Assembly (NCBI GenBank): GCA_018333525.1
Contig: JAGXTF010000101.1
Location: forward strand, 1 to 64,000
Direction: 5' to 3'
From: Bacteroidota bacterium
GTDB lineage: Bacteria; Bacteroidota; Bacteroidia; NS11-12g; UBA955
Length of the DNA stretch: 64,000 bases
The notes below the pieces were generated by a model. It was not told the DNA's origin. It made no database searches and was given only the letters and a program-made list of their open reading frames with translations. Positions 36,170 through 46,119 of the stretch are shown here, piece by piece. The translations under genes and the position numbers were made by a program. How positions within the stretch are numbered: position 1 is the stretch's first letter; each line of letters starts with the position of its first letter.

Positions 36170-36646
36170 ATGATTTTCTCTTGTTCTTTCTTTTCCGTTT
36201 CTTCCTTATCTGCACAGCAGAAACCCAAACCCACATTGGATTTCAAAGTACTTCTAAGCCAAAATGAACCCCAAATTGGCGATACCATAGAAATAACATT
36301 CAAGGCCAATTTGGAACCGAATTACCATTTGTATGGGATACGCAGCGATTGTCCGCCGGATGACGGCCCAATTCGGGCCGATTTCCATTTTGACCAAAAT
36401 GATGGCATACAACTTATCGGTGCCTGCGAAGGAATTGGAGACAGTCTTATGTTAGATGAAGTTTTTAAGTGCAGTACATCGGAATTTTCCAAGTCATGCG
36501 AATTCAGGCAAAAAGTAAAAATACTTGGTGTTGTGAAAGACTTTACCGTCCATTTTCAGGGCCAACAGTGCTCTGCTGTAAGTGGTGAATGCTTTTTGGT
36601 ACAAAATGACCTGGTCATTCCTGTTTCAGTGAAATCCGGTAAGTAA
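36170..36646 (+). CDS. Stand-alone DsbD alpha-like domain protein
   Basis: 158 residues from ATG 36170; the longer frame would overlap the divergent hydrolase. Short signal (MIFSCSFFSVSSLSAQ). The rest resembles the N-terminal domain of DsbD (LEPNYHLYGIRSDCPPDDGP) and has a Cys pair in QCSAVSGEC (C-x6-C), where DsbD-alpha has its active pair. Full-length DsbD, with its own alpha domain, follows 96 bp later. It may pass electrons from DsbD to another periplasmic target (inference). Confidence 0.7.
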   Translation: MIFSCSFFSVSSLSAQQKPKPTLDFKVLLSQNEPQIGDTIEITFKANLEPNYHLYGIRSDCPPDDGPIRADFHFDQNDGIQLIGACEGIGDSLMLDEVFKCSTSEFSKSCEFRQKVKILGVVKDFTVHFQGQQCSAVSGECFLVQNDLVIPVSVKSGK

Positions 36647-36742
36647 TTCTGACAAACCAAAGGGATTTATTTTATGGCAACGCATAATAATTGTTGGGGA
36701 AAATATAATATTACATTTTAAATGCGATTTTTGCGGATTCCA

Positions 36743-38884
36743 ATGAAGAGATTGCTGATTGTAGCGATGTCGATGATGATCGCTTGTACTGGCTTTGGAC
36801 AAATTAAAAAACCAAAGTCGCTAACGCTTGTTGCAAGTAAAACCGACGCCAAACCGGGTGACATCATCGAACTGGTTTTAACCATTGTACCCTTAGACCA
36901 TTATCATGTTTATTCCGAAAAATGGACTTGTCCGGAAGAAGCAACCGACAGGCGCGCCCAAATGACATTTACCGGAAAGGGATTTGAACTTATCGGCAAG
37001 CCATTTGGCGTTGGATATAAAATGGAAAAAGACGATCTGGCGGCATTTGATAAAATTGATTGTGAAATTGGAATTTTCCCCGGAAATGGCGTTTTCAAAC
37101 AAAAAATAAAAATCACCGGACCTGTATCAGATGTAAAGTGTGTTTTTGACGGTCAGATGTGCAGCGATGAAAGTTGCCTTCCTATCAGGGAAACTATTTT
37201 GCTCAAACAAGGTATCAAGATCAATGCAAGTGCAGAGACTGGTAGTGAAGTTAATGGTACTGAACATGGTGAGGAAAAAGACACTGCAGGTACTAATTTA
37301 CCCACAAGCACAAATCCTGCTGCACCTGTTACACATAGCTATAAAGCTAAATTTAACAATGAAGTTGGCAAATGTGAACCATTGAAATACACTGGCAATT
37401 TGGGGCTAAAAGACAAAACCACAGATACCGGTAATTTATGGATGGTGTTTTGGATTGCTTTGAGCTCCGGACTGGTGGCTCTGCTTACCCCTTGCGTATT
37501 CCCCATGATCCCTATGACCGTGAGTTTTTTCATCAAAAACAAGGATCGCAAAAAGGGCTTGCGCGACGGGTTGATATTCGCATTTTCCATCATTCTGATT
37601 TATGTTGTAATCGGTACCATAGTAGCTGCCGTATTTGGTGCAAGTGCCGCTAATTGGGTAAGTACCCATTGGGCTCCCAATGTTTTCTTCTTTTTCATAT
37701 TTCTGGTATTCGCAGCCAGCTTTTTCGGAGCTTTCGAAATTGTATTGCCCAGCAGCTGGGTAAACGCCATGGACCGCAGGGCTGACAAAGGAGGTATAGC
37801 AGGACCGGTTTTTATGGCCTTAACCATTGCGCTGGTTTCTTTTTCCTGTACGGGTCCAATTGTAGGAACTGTGCTGGTAGAAGCAACAAAAGGGGGTATT
37901 CTTACTCCAATTGTTGCCATGTTCGGATTCTCATTGGCATTTGCACTGCCTTTTGGCTTGCTTGTGATATTTCCAAGCTATTTGCAAAGTCTTCCCAAAA
38001 GTGGCGGTTGGCTGAATTCCGTTAAAGTTATACTCGGATTTGTGGAGGTGGCGTTTGCCCTCAAATTCCTGAGCACTGCAGACCAAACCTACCATTGGCA
38101 TATTTTAGACAGGGAGGTTTATCTGGCACTTTGGATCGCCATTTTTACATTAATGGGCATTTACTTATTGGGTAAGCTGAAATTTTCACATGATAGTGAA
38201 ACCGGCCACCTGTCAGTGCCCAGACTATTTTTGGCCATAGGTACATTGTCGTTTGTTGCCTATTTAATTCCCGGATTATGGGGTGCCCCGCTTAAAGCGT
38301 TGGCTGGATACCTGCCTCCAATGAGCACCCAGGATTTTGATATTCGAAGAATTGCCATGGAGGCCAATGGCAAAGCTGGAGAAACTTGTTCAGAGCCATT
38401 GTATGAGGATGATTTCCATCTTCCCCACGGGCTCACAGGTTATTTTGATTATGAACAGGCACTTGCGTGTGCAGCAGAACAGAAAAAGCCACTATTTATT
38501 GACTTTACAGGCTGGGGTTGTGTGAATTGCAGAAAAATGGAAGAAAAGGTTTGGAGCGATAAAGCAGTTCTCAAAATTCTTAAAAACGACTATGTGGTTT
38601 TATCATTATATGTCGACGACAAAAAGGTGCAATTACCTGAAAGCGAGTATTTTACGGGTAGAAGCAGTGGTAAAAAGATTACCATGCTGAGTGATAAAAA
38701 TGCTGAAATACAAGCCTGTTATTTTAATAGCAACAGCCAGCCCCAATATATCTTAATGAGTCCGGATCAAATTATGCTTCAAAACCCGGGAAGTGCTGAA
38801 ACCTTCGAATATGATTCCAAAAAATTTGCGGAATTTTTGCGCAACGGACTAACTGAGTTTCGAGCCATCCCAGTCAAAAATTAA
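36743..38884 (+). CDS. dsbD: Thiol:disulfide interchange protein DsbD
   Basis: About 713 residues from ATG 36743 (signal [20 protein letters not shown]). Alpha domain with CSDESC, an eight-helix membrane domain with the Cys-Pro ([11 protein letters not shown]) and SFSCTGP, and a C-terminal thioredoxin domain with GWGCVNCRK. It carries reducing power from cytoplasmic thioredoxin to the periplasm. All six expected redox cysteines are visible. It couples to gmhA through a one-base overlap (TAATG). Confidence 0.93.
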   Translation: MKRLLIVAMSMMIACTGFGQIKKPKSLTLVASKTDAKPGDIIELVLTIVPLDHYHVYSEKWTCPEEATDRRAQMTFTGKGFELIGKPFGVGYKMEKDDLAAFDKIDCEIGIFPGNGVFKQKIKITGPVSDVKCVFDGQMCSDESCLPIRETILLKQGIKINASAETGSEVNGTEHGEEKDTAGTNLPTSTNPAAPVTHSYKAKFNNEVGKCEPLKYTGNLGLKDKTTDTGNLWMVFWIALSSGLVALLTPCVFPMIPMTVSFFIKNKDRKKGLRDGLIFAFSIILIYVVIGTIVAAVFGASAANWVSTHWAPNVFFFFIFLVFAASFFGAFEIVLPSSWVNAMDRRADKGGIAGPVFMALTIALVSFSCTGPIVGTVLVEATKGGILTPIVAMFGFSLAFALPFGLLVIFPSYLQSLPKSGGWLNSVKVILGFVEVAFALKFLSTADQTYHWHILDREVYLALWIAIFTLMGIYLLGKLKFSHDSETGHLSVPRLFLAIGTLSFVAYLIPGLWGAPLKALAGYLPPMSTQDFDIRRIAMEANGKAGETCSEPLYEDDFHLPHGLTGYFDYEQALACAAEQKKPLFIDFTGWGCVNCRKMEEKVWSDKAVLKILKNDYVVLSLYVDDKKVQLPESEYFTGRSSGKKITMLSDKNAEIQACYFNSNSQPQYILMSPDQIMLQNPGSAETFEYDSKKFAEFLRNGLTEFRAIPVKN

Positions 38885-39456
38885 TGGAAGAAAATAGAAT
38901 TTTATCCCATCTGGAAGAAGCCGCCAAAGTTCTGGGGCTTTTTATTTCCGATTCGGAAAATATTCAAAAAATTGCAGGTGCCGGGAACCTCATGGTCACA
39001 GCTATACAAGCCGGGGGAAAAATATTTAGCTGTGGTAATGGCGGCAGTCATTGCGATGCCATGCATTTTGCTGAAGAACTAACCGGTAGGTACCGGGAGA
39101 ACAGACCGGCAATTGCCGCAATTGCAATCAGCGACAGCAGTCATATAACCTGCGTGGGCAACGACTATGGTTTCGATAAGGTGTACAGCAGGTATCTGGA
39201 AGCACTTGGAAAATCCGGAGATGTGTTACTTGCCATCTCTACAAGCGGAAACAGCAACAATATAATAGAAGCAGCAAAAGCTGCGCACGCATTGGGCATG
39301 AAGGTAGTTGGACTTGCCGGAAACTCCGGAGGGACCCTGGCTGGCCTCTGCGACATCGAAATACGAGTGCCATTTACCGGTTATGCGGATAGAATTCAGG
39401 AAGTGCATATTAAAGTGATACACAGCCTGATAGACTATATCGAATCCCGCGTTTAA
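38884..39456 (+). CDS. gmhA: Phosphoheptose isomerase
   Basis: 190 residues with a SIS fold. Converts sedoheptulose-7-phosphate to D-glycero-D-manno-heptose-7-phosphate for LPS core or other heptose glycans. [21 protein letters not shown] and STSGNSNNI are characteristic. Co-translated with dsbD. The last 4 bp overlap the convergent rhomboid gene. Other heptose genes are absent here. Confidence 0.93.
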   Translation: MEENRILSHLEEAAKVLGLFISDSENIQKIAGAGNLMVTAIQAGGKIFSCGNGGSHCDAMHFAEELTGRYRENRPAIAAIAISDSSHITCVGNDYGFDKVYSRYLEALGKSGDVLLAISTSGNSNNIIEAAKAAHALGMKVVGLAGNSGGTLAGLCDIEIRVPFTGYADRIQEVHIKVIHSLIDYIESRV

Positions 39457-40097
39457 GCCTCCGAATCAAATTTCTTGTATTCATCGCCCTCTTCGGGCTC
39501 ATGCATCCAATCGGGAAGTTCATCCGGTGGAAACATCGCTTTTAATTTTTTACGGAATAAAAATGCAATTGTCATTCCTGCAATAGCACCGGAAACGTGT
39601 CCGTCCCAACTAACGCCCTGTTCCAGGGGAAAAAGCCCCCAGAAAGACCCTCCATAATAAATTCCTACTACAAACGCTACGGCCAAGGGACCTTTTTTGC
39701 GAATCATGAAACCCGCTGTTACCAAAAAGAAGATGAGTGAATAAACTACTCCACTGGCCCCAATATGAAAAAATTCAGGTCTGGTAATCAGAAACATTAA
39801 AATGCCTGTGCATACCCATAATAAAACCATAACCCTGTTTGCAACCGCATAATAATTTAGATAAAGCAGAGATGCCAGACCAAACAAAGCAACCAGATTA
39901 TTCCAGAGATGTTCGCTGCTTCCATGAACCAGCGGAACAGCAAAAATCCCAAGCCAGTGAGCGGGATCAAGAGCATGAATTCCCAATTTTTCGCGCCATT
40001 CCGGGTGCTCCAGTCCTACCCAATAAAACCAGGCTATTACAAATGCAATAACAAAAGGGATTCTCAGTTTTTTGAATACGTCATTCCAAAGGCTCAT
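39453..40097 (-). CDS. Rhomboid-family intramembrane protease
   Basis: 214 residues with six or more helices. Catalytic Ser in [10 protein letters not shown] and catalytic His in [11 protein letters not shown]. The acidic C-terminal tail ([14 protein letters not shown]) is cytoplasmic. Substrates are unknown. It overlaps the upstream GNAT gene by 17 bp, so they are co-transcribed. Confidence 0.9.
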   Translation of the reverse strand: MSLWNDVFKKLRIPFVIAFVIAWFYWVGLEHPEWREKLGIHALDPAHWLGIFAVPLVHGSSEHLWNNLVALFGLASLLYLNYYAVANRVMVLLWVCTGILMFLITRPEFFHIGASGVVYSLIFFLVTAGFMIRKKGPLAVAFVVGIYYGGSFWGLFPLEQGVSWDGHVSGAIAGMTIAFLFRKKLKAMFPPDELPDWMHEPEEGDEYKKFDSEA

Positions 40098-40554
40098 GAA
40101 TCATGTCTATGCTACAGTTCACCCATTCGGGGTCAAAATCTGCGCCGTAGTTTTTATAGAAGTCAATGGCTTCCTGATTCCAGTCTAATACTTGCCAGCT
40201 CATGCGGCTAAATTCATTATTCCTGGCATATTCCAAACAGGTTTCAAAGAGCATTTTCCCAGCCCCACGGCCCCTATACGCTTCTTTTACAATCAGATCT
40301 TCGAGGTAAAGAACAGGGCCCTTCCATGTGGAATACCGAAAATAACAAAGCGCCATTCCGACTGGTTTTCCTGCCAATTCGGCAATCCAGGCTACAAATA
40401 GTGGGTTAGCTCCCCAGCCATGTCGGGCAATTGCCTGAGGAGTATTTATGACGGCATTTGGCGCCTTTTCAAAAATCGCCAATTCAACAATAAGTTCATG
40501 CAATAAAGAGGCATCGGCTGCAATAGCCGAACGTATGTGAATGTCCTGAGACAC
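40081..40554 (-). CDS. GNAT N-acetyltransferase
   Basis: 157 residues starting at GTG. Acetyl-CoA loop in LIVKEAYRGRGAGKMLFE, then the C-terminal NQEAIDFYKNYGAD. The layout is close to diamine (spermidine/spermine-type) acetyltransferases, with FEKAPNAV near the N-terminus. The substrate is inferred only. It sits between a T9SS mini-protein and rhomboid. Confidence 0.88.
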   Translation of the reverse strand: MSQDIHIRSAIAADASLLHELIVELAIFEKAPNAVINTPQAIARHGWGANPLFVAWIAELAGKPVGMALCYFRYSTWKGPVLYLEDLIVKEAYRGRGAGKMLFETCLEYARNNEFSRMSWQVLDWNQEAIDFYKNYGADFDPEWVNCSIDMIHEPLE

Positions 40555-40555
40555 T

Positions 40556-40948
40556 TTAGCGAACCGCTAATTTCTGGGTTTTAGTTAGATCACCGCTTTT
40601 GATTTGAACAAAGTAAATTCCTTTGTCAATTTTAGCGTCGGCGGTTTCAATACGCACCTGACCGTTTACGAAATCGGTATGTTTCAACTCGTAGGTATAC
40701 ACCACTTGTCCCAGCACATTGGTGATGTGAATAAAGGAATTGGGGTATTCGGTTTCTGTAAAGTTTAGTTGGATGTAAAAAAACGATCCAGTCACCGGGT
40801 TAGGGCTCATGGTAAAGTTTGGGCCAACGCTTTCCGGCGCAGCGACGCTGGATGGGTCGTTAGTGGGCACGGCTGCCACCGGCACGGTTGCCTGAACATA
40901 GCTAAAAACAGGCACCAGCACTAACAATATGAGTACAAGTTTCTTCAT
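40556..40948 (-). CDS. Minimal T9SS cargo: signal peptide plus sorting domain
   Basis: 130 residues. Signal MKKLVLILLVLVPVFSYVQA, about 25 residues of Ala/Pro/Val linker, then directly a T9SS type A domain (FTMSPNPVTGSFFYIQL ... GIYFVQIKSGDLTKTQK). There is no passenger domain. It could be a small surface protein or a remnant whose passenger was lost. Same strand and only 1 bp from the GNAT gene. Confidence 0.8.
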   Translation of the reverse strand: MKKLVLILLVLVPVFSYVQATVPVAAVPTNDPSSVAAPESVGPNFTMSPNPVTGSFFYIQLNFTETEYPNSFIHITNVLGQVVYTYELKHTDFVNGQVRIETADAKIDKGIYFVQIKSGDLTKTQKLAVR

Positions 40949-40978
40949 TCGGTTTATCCCTCAATGCAAATATAAAAT

Positions 40979-41005
40979 AAAAAAGGGCACTTTTACAAGC
41001 GCCCT
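40979..41005 (-). terminator. Terminator after the small lipoprotein gene
   Basis: On the minus strand AGGGC-g-CTT pairs with AAG-t-GCCCT (one G-U pair) around a GTAA tetraloop, followed by six T. Lies 24 bp after the stop at 41029. Confidence 0.85.
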
Positions 41006-41028
41006 ACAATTTTTTTCAAATCGCTAAA

Positions 41029-41244
41029 TTACTTCTTTTCTGCAGCTGGAGCAGCTTCAGTCTTAGCAGAGTCTTTCATCATTGCTGATGAGTCATTTGC
41101 TGGCATAGTGTTGGTGCTCTCTTCTGGCATTGCAGCTGTAGAGTCAGTTTTAGTTGAGTCTGTACCTTCGGTTGCAGTGCTGTTGTTGCAAGCTGCGAAA
41201 GCGAAAATAGCGCATGCAGCGATAGCGAAATAGATCTTTTTCAT
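41029..41244 (-). CDS. Small abundant-type lipoprotein, Ser/Thr/Ala-rich
   Basis: 71 residues. Signal MKKIYFAIAACAIFAFAAC with lipobox, then a low-complexity tail of Asn, Ser, Thr, Asp, Ala, Met and Lys without a fold. It has a full consensus promoter and a strong terminator, so it is probably a strongly expressed single gene. The function is unknown. Repeated-looking, unstructured tails of this kind are common among Bacteroidota small lipoproteins. Confidence 0.8.
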   Translation of the reverse strand: MKKIYFAIAACAIFAFAACNNSTATEGTDSTKTDSTAAMPEESTNTMPANDSSAMMKDSAKTEAAPAAEKK

Positions 41245-41271
41245 TTTTTTACTTCCTGATTAAATGTGGCG

Positions 41272-41302
41272 CAAAAATATGTCCGCAAAATAATTTTACA
41301 AA
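41272..41302 (-). promoter_or_regulatory. Consensus promoter of the small lipoprotein
   Basis: On the minus strand TTTG, exactly 19 bp, then TATTTTTG: a full match to the Bacteroidota consensus. The expected start is ~22 bases before the ATG. The rest of the 340-bp gap up to 41584 holds only the carotenoid gene's promoter; a 73-codon frame in it overlaps this promoter and is not accepted. Confidence 0.8.
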
Positions 41303-41564
41303 ACAAATTTCATTTTTTTTTGATTTTAATCCTTCAAAGACCTGTCTACCTTCATGTCCCGATTGAACAATTGTTCGTTTATGAGAAATTCGCATTCGCT
41401 TCTCCTAATTGCGCAAAACCTTACCTGAAGCGAATTTCGGGATTAACTCCATTTTTGATAGACATTTGCAAAATCCATTTTTCTTAAATTTTTCTTGTTG
41501 ATTATTCTGTGAATAAAAGATTCAATGCCCCTATGATTTGAAACAATTTGAGACTCTCATCTGC

Positions 41565-41572
41565 TATTTTTG
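41565..41572 (+). promoter_or_regulatory. -7 promoter element of the carotenoid gene
   Basis: TATTTTTG fits TAnnTTTG, 12 bases before ATG 41585. Confidence 0.6.
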
Positions 41573-41584
41573 AGCCGATTGACG

Positions 41585-42232
41585 ATGAAAATTTCAAAAT
41601 CCACTGAAAAAAAATGGCTCATTTTTCTGATTTTGTTCCATATCATAGGAATCCTGGGTATGAATTGGAATAAAACAGCTCCTTATGTGCTGCCCTTAAC
41701 TCCATGGATTATTTTGGCGAGTTTCATTCTCTCCTTGTTTTTTCAGCAACCACTCAAGGGCTCGCTCATTGTTTTGCTTATCGCAATAACCGTTTGCGGA
41801 TTTCTGGCTGAATATGCTGGTGTAAGTACCGGTTGGATATTTGGGAGCTACTTTTATACCGATGTTCTGGGATCAAAATTTTGGGGAATTCCATGGATTA
41901 TGGGAATTACCTGGGCTTCTCTCACATATTATACGGCACAAATCCAGTGGTTTGGTATTCGCAACATTTGGATCACCTCTATAATCTCTGCATTGCTCAT
42001 GACCGCTTATGATGTTGTTTTGGAACCAGTTGCCATGAAATTTCATTTCTGGATTTGGAAGAATGAGACTATTCCCATGAGAAATTATATTGCATGGCTC
42101 CTTATATCTTTTATTTTTCAATATGCATTACAACGCTCTGGTATTCCCTATAAGAATAAATTTGCAGGTAAAATTTTCTGGATACAGTTGGCTTTTTTCG
42201 GCGGTATAGCTGCACTAATCCGCTGGTATTGA
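41585..42232 (+). CDS. Carotenoid biosynthesis protein (CruF-like hydratase family)
   Basis: 215 residues, all membrane helices. The block EYAGVSTGWIFGSYFY and AYDVVLEPVAMK define the family of carotenoid 1',2'-hydratases related to CruF and bisanhydrobacterioruberin hydratase. It would add water to the psi end of a carotenoid. The crtZ-crtI-crtB operon lies 6 kb further on. Start chosen at ATG 41585 because the promoter element overlaps the upstream TTG frame. Confidence 0.8.
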   Translation: MKISKSTEKKWLIFLILFHIIGILGMNWNKTAPYVLPLTPWIILASFILSLFFQQPLKGSLIVLLIAITVCGFLAEYAGVSTGWIFGSYFYTDVLGSKFWGIPWIMGITWASLTYYTAQIQWFGIRNIWITSIISALLMTAYDVVLEPVAMKFHFWIWKNETIPMRNYIAWLLISFIFQYALQRSGIPYKNKFAGKIFWIQLAFFGGIAALIRWY

Positions 42233-42234
42233 AT

Positions 42235-43239
42235 TTAAGCGCGCCTTTTGGCAGTGGTGGTTTGTACATAAATGTACAAAGCAATCAAAGAAATAGCCGT
42301 CATAAATAATACCGATAATTGTGTACTGAGTTTCGGTGCTTTGGGCATAGAAAAGATAACTATCAAATTAATTATCATTTGCACAGAGAAATACATTACA
42401 CTAACAATCAAATGCGGTATTTTCTTTAAATGCACCAGTTTTTTAAACAAAAAATCGCGATGCGGAACAAATATATTTTCTCGTAGAATTAATTTATAAA
42501 TTACTGTAAGTCCCGCATCTGCACCAAATACACTGAACAAAAGGAGATAAGTATAATTTCCGGTAGTTATCAGCAAATTATACATGAGAAATAAAATAAT
42601 AAATGCAATTCCTATACTTCCAACGTCGCCAATAAAAGCCAGTGCCCTGTTGCGTATATTAAAAAAACCAAATATGGCCATTGGCACCATAATACCCAGC
42701 AGAAAATGAGAATCAGTAAAACTAATGCGATGTCCTTCCAAATCCACCAATGTTTCATTCAGATATAACATAGATGCTAAAACCAGCAGGCAATGCAAGG
42801 TTAACATGCCATTGATACCATCCATAAAATTATAAGCATTTAACACACCCACGCCAAAAACAATTGCTGCAATTCCCAGGGCAATTGCTTCAAATCCATC
42901 CGATTGAAAATTCAACTGCCATACCATCATTGCCACGGATATTATCTGAAAAGCCAGCCGTAATGAGTGTTTCAGAAAGAATAAGTCATCCAGAAAACTC
43001 ACCATAGTCAACATAAAAAATCCAAGTATAAACAATGATGGCATTTGAAATGGGTGCCAAAACAAATAAACAATAAATGCAAGTACCAGAATTATTCCCA
43101 TTCCGGTTACCGTGGGTTGGCGATGAGAACTCCTTCCATTGGGGTGATCATGGAGTCCGTATTTGTGGGCAAGTTTCATGAACACAAAGGCTCCAACTCC
43201 ACAAAATGACGCTGTGCTAATTACAAGAGGTAGGGTCAA
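42235..43239 (-). CDS. WecA/MraY-family glycosyl-phosphate transferase
   Basis: 334 residues, about ten helices. Motifs HDHPNGRSSHRQPTVTGMG, FLDDLFFLKHSLRL, NAYNFMDGINGM and GDVGSIGIAF (Mg-binding Asp) identify the family that links a sugar phosphate to undecaprenyl phosphate. It should start a surface polysaccharide or O-antigen unit. The sugar is unknown. Starts with TTG. Confidence 0.9.
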   Translation of the reverse strand: MTLPLVISTASFCGVGAFVFMKLAHKYGLHDHPNGRSSHRQPTVTGMGIILVLAFIVYLFWHPFQMPSLFILGFFMLTMVSFLDDLFFLKHSLRLAFQIISVAMMVWQLNFQSDGFEAIALGIAAIVFGVGVLNAYNFMDGINGMLTLHCLLVLASMLYLNETLVDLEGHRISFTDSHFLLGIMVPMAIFGFFNIRNRALAFIGDVGSIGIAFIILFLMYNLLITTGNYTYLLLFSVFGADAGLTVIYKLILRENIFVPHRDFLFKKLVHLKKIPHLIVSVMYFSVQMIINLIVIFSMPKAPKLSTQLSVLFMTAISLIALYIYVQTTTAKRRA

Positions 43240-43342
43240 AATATCCTATTTTCAAGCGAATTCGGGCTCAAATTTAAAATACTTTGCTTGAAGTTCCTGT
43301 ATTAAGTATTCACAGAATCCGGCAATTCCCGGAATCGTTCAA

Positions 43343-45298
43343 TTAAACATACAGGTTTTCTATCTCTTCTGCGAATTTTTCCATCACTACTTTTCTGCGA
43401 ATTTTGAGAGTTATGGTCATGTCTCCATCCTCCATGGAAAAGGGTTTTCGCTTTACCAAAATTTCCTTCACACGCTCAAATTTTGCCAGATTTTCCGATA
43501 GTATTTTGATATCTGAAAAAACCCAGTTCACTATATTTTTTTCTCTGATAAATGGGTCTTCCATGTTGAAAAACGCTTCATCAACACCAAATACGCGCTC
43601 CAATTCTTCACGTGTTGGAACAACAATAGCAGTAACAAATTCTCTCTTATCTCCGATGATGAAAATTTGTTCTATTTTTTCACTTTTTAAATAATTATTT
43701 TCCAGTTGTGTGGGATAAATGTTTTTACCCAAACTGGTTACCAGCATGTTTTTAAGGCGATCGGTTATTTTGAGATATCCGCGGTCAAAACGTCCAATAT
43801 CTCCTGTGTGAAACCACCCTTCTGCATCAAATACCAATGCGGTTTCTTTTGGATTGTTCCAATATCCTTTCATAATATTTGGACCTTTCGCCAGAATTTC
43901 TCCTTCGCCACTTGCAAAATCTACTTTAAAACTATAATAATCCTGCAAGGCTATAATTTCTTTGGTCTCTACATCCTGAATAGCTACCTGTTGTCTTGGC
44001 GCAACTCTGCCAACAGTTCCATATATCTGCCTGTGAAATTCATTTACAGTTATAAAAGGAGATGTTTCTGTTAAGCCATAACCTTCCTGTACTTTCAAAC
44101 CCAGATTCGCAAAGAATTTTCCAACGTGTGGCGGAAGAGCTCCACCTCCACTAACAAATAACCTCATCCTTCCACCCATCTTTTCCTTTATCTTGGAATA
44201 CACCAGTTTTTCAGCAATTCCCAATTTCCATTTCAAAAATGCTCCGGGAGTTTTTCCAGCTTCTTTTAATTCCCTCTCTTTATCACCCACCCGAATGCAC
44301 CATTTAAATATGGCATATTTTAACTTACCGGCTTCTTTTGCGTTCTTCACCACCTTATCATGAATGCGCTCGAGCAATCTGGGGACACAGGCCATAATAG
44401 TTGGCTTTATCTCAGTAATGTTCTGAGCAACCTTTTCTATGGACTCGGCAAAAGCTACCTGAGCTCCAATATAATGGCTCAAATAATTGGTCGCCATCCT
44501 TTCATAAACGTGGCAAAGTGGCAAAAAACTCAAATACCTGTCATTCTTATCAATATTGGGTACCAATTCCAAAGCATCGTAACAATTACTTAAAAAATTA
44601 TATTGGGTAAGCATAGCGCCTTTAGGCACACCCGTTGTTCCACTGGTATATATTAAGGTGGCCATATCCTCTTTCTCCACATTTGCAAACCGGGATTCAA
44701 TTGTTTCCTTCCATTTTGAATACATGGTGCCACCAGTGGATAGTAAATTGGAGTAGTGGATACATTTATCTGATTCTGCAATATCTTCCGGAAACACAAC
44801 CAGCATTTTAATCTCCGGACAGTGGTCCTCCACTTTTTTGAATTTTTTGTATAAAAATGAATTCCCAATAAAGAGAATTTTCGCTCCGCTGTCATTGAGG
44901 ATAAATGCTGTTTCTTCCGGGGTAATCGTTGGATAAATAGAAACATTTACCAATCCGAGTTTTTGAAGACTTTGATCAATACAATAATACTCCGGACAAT
45001 TCTCCAGAATTAACGCTACTCTATCTCCTTTTTCCAGATTGTGCTCCATGAGCCAGGAAGTAATCTGGTCTATAAAATCTAAGATTTCAGTATAACTGTA
45101 TTCTCTCCAAGCTCCCTTTTCCTTTCTTATGAGATAAGTATCTGAAGGATCGTGAATTACGAATGCAGCATGTCTGAACATCTCATGCAGAGATTTGAAA
45201 TTCGGTTCTTTTTTACTTTGCACTCCGGTTTTATCTTCCAAGTATACCTGTGAATTCGCTATCATTTTGTCGGCAAATTCAAAAAAATAAGGTAACAT
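43343..45298 (-). CDS. Long-chain fatty-acid-CoA ligase (AMP-forming)
   Basis: 651 residues. AMP-binding loop YTSGTTGVPKG, GYGLTETSP, GWFHTGDIG and a C-terminal Lys motif (ITDRLKNMLVTSLGKNIYP). Cytoplasmic or peripheral membrane enzyme that activates long-chain fatty acids. Length and the PWR-type N-terminus fit the FadD15/AMP-dependent group. It stands alone on its strand. Confidence 0.92.
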   Translation of the reverse strand: MLPYFFEFADKMIANSQVYLEDKTGVQSKKEPNFKSLHEMFRHAAFVIHDPSDTYLIRKEKGAWREYSYTEILDFIDQITSWLMEHNLEKGDRVALILENCPEYYCIDQSLQKLGLVNVSIYPTITPEETAFILNDSGAKILFIGNSFLYKKFKKVEDHCPEIKMLVVFPEDIAESDKCIHYSNLLSTGGTMYSKWKETIESRFANVEKEDMATLIYTSGTTGVPKGAMLTQYNFLSNCYDALELVPNIDKNDRYLSFLPLCHVYERMATNYLSHYIGAQVAFAESIEKVAQNITEIKPTIMACVPRLLERIHDKVVKNAKEAGKLKYAIFKWCIRVGDKERELKEAGKTPGAFLKWKLGIAEKLVYSKIKEKMGGRMRLFVSGGGALPPHVGKFFANLGLKVQEGYGLTETSPFITVNEFHRQIYGTVGRVAPRQQVAIQDVETKEIIALQDYYSFKVDFASGEGEILAKGPNIMKGYWNNPKETALVFDAEGWFHTGDIGRFDRGYLKITDRLKNMLVTSLGKNIYPTQLENNYLKSEKIEQIFIIGDKREFVTAIVVPTREELERVFGVDEAFFNMEDPFIREKNIVNWVFSDIKILSENLAKFERVKEILVKRKPFSMEDGDMTITLKIRRKVVMEKFAEEIENLYV

Positions 45299-45441
45299 TC
45301 AAAATCAAAGGCTGCAATTGCCCCTGCTATATTTTGCATAAAATCCTAAAAATTGGATGGGATACCCCAAATTCTACGAAACTGAAGGCAGATTCAAAAT
45401 AAAAATGCAAATAATGGTTAAATCCTGAATAGAACGGTCTT

Positions 45442-46011
45442 TTATACCGCTTCTGCTTCTACAGCCTTTACTTCAGGTACCATGCGCTTCAACAGGTTTT
45501 CAATTCCCGCTTTCAAAGTCATGGTAGAAGAAGGGCACCCGCTGCATGAACCCTTCATTTGCACGGTAACCACACCATCATGGAAGCTTTTGAAATCAAT
45601 GGCTCCACCGTCCATTTCTACTGCCGGTTTAACATGGTCGTCAAGCAATTGTCTGATTTTGCGTTCAATTTCCGTCTCCTCTTCTGCGCTTAATGCCTTT
45701 TCAGGATTCACAATATCTTTTCCCTGCTCTATCCATTCCTGAAAAAAGCTTCGCAGGTCAGGTATCAAATCAAACCACTCGTAATCATCGTTTTTGGTTA
45801 TGGATACAAAATTATTCATAATGAAAACCCCCGTAACAAAAGGCATATCGAACAATGCCTTAGCCAAAGGGCTTCTTTCCAAATCTGCGGAATTGCGAAA
45901 ATCGGCACTATCATTCGGCAGCAACATTTTATTGGCCACAAACTTCATGCTCGCGGGATTAGGCGTTGCTTCCGCGTATATGGTTACCATGTTTTCCAGA
46001 CTTTTTTCCAT
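45442..46011 (-). CDS. Nfu-type Fe-S scaffold protein
   Basis: 189 residues from ATG 46011; the 76 codons upstream overlap radA and are unlike the family. N-terminal Nfu domain (TPNPASMKFVANK), C-terminal NifU domain with CSGCPSS holding the bridging cluster. It delivers Fe-S clusters to target proteins. It is the second Fe-S assembly gene in the window beside hscA, but far from it. Confidence 0.92.
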   Translation of the reverse strand: MEKSLENMVTIYAEATPNPASMKFVANKMLLPNDSADFRNSADLERSPLAKALFDMPFVTGVFIMNNFVSITKNDDYEWFDLIPDLRSFFQEWIEQGKDIVNPEKALSAEEETEIERKIRQLLDDHVKPAVEMDGGAIDFKSFHDGVVTVQMKGSCSGCPSSTMTLKAGIENLLKRMVPEVKAVEAEAV

Positions 46012-46022
46012 GTTTTGAATTG

Positions 46023-46030
46023 CAAAAATA
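46023..46030 (-). promoter_or_regulatory. -7 promoter element of the Nfu gene
   Basis: TATTTTTG on the minus strand, 11 bases before ATG 46011; supports the short start. Confidence 0.6.
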
Positions 46031-46119
46031 CGTAGTTCGTTTCTATTTGAAATCAATCTAAATAACAAGCAGGGATAAGTTTTGGTTTTTGATTTTAAAA
46101 AACAATGAATTTTGCGCCA

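Noticed and set aside
41266-41487. 73-codon plus-strand frame
   Set aside because: Overlaps the consensus promoter of the minus-strand lipoprotein, has no family or signal, and its composition looks non-coding.
43240-43342. Terminator from CCGG...CCGG near 43318
   Set aside because: The imperfect repeat has no following T-run on either relevant strand.
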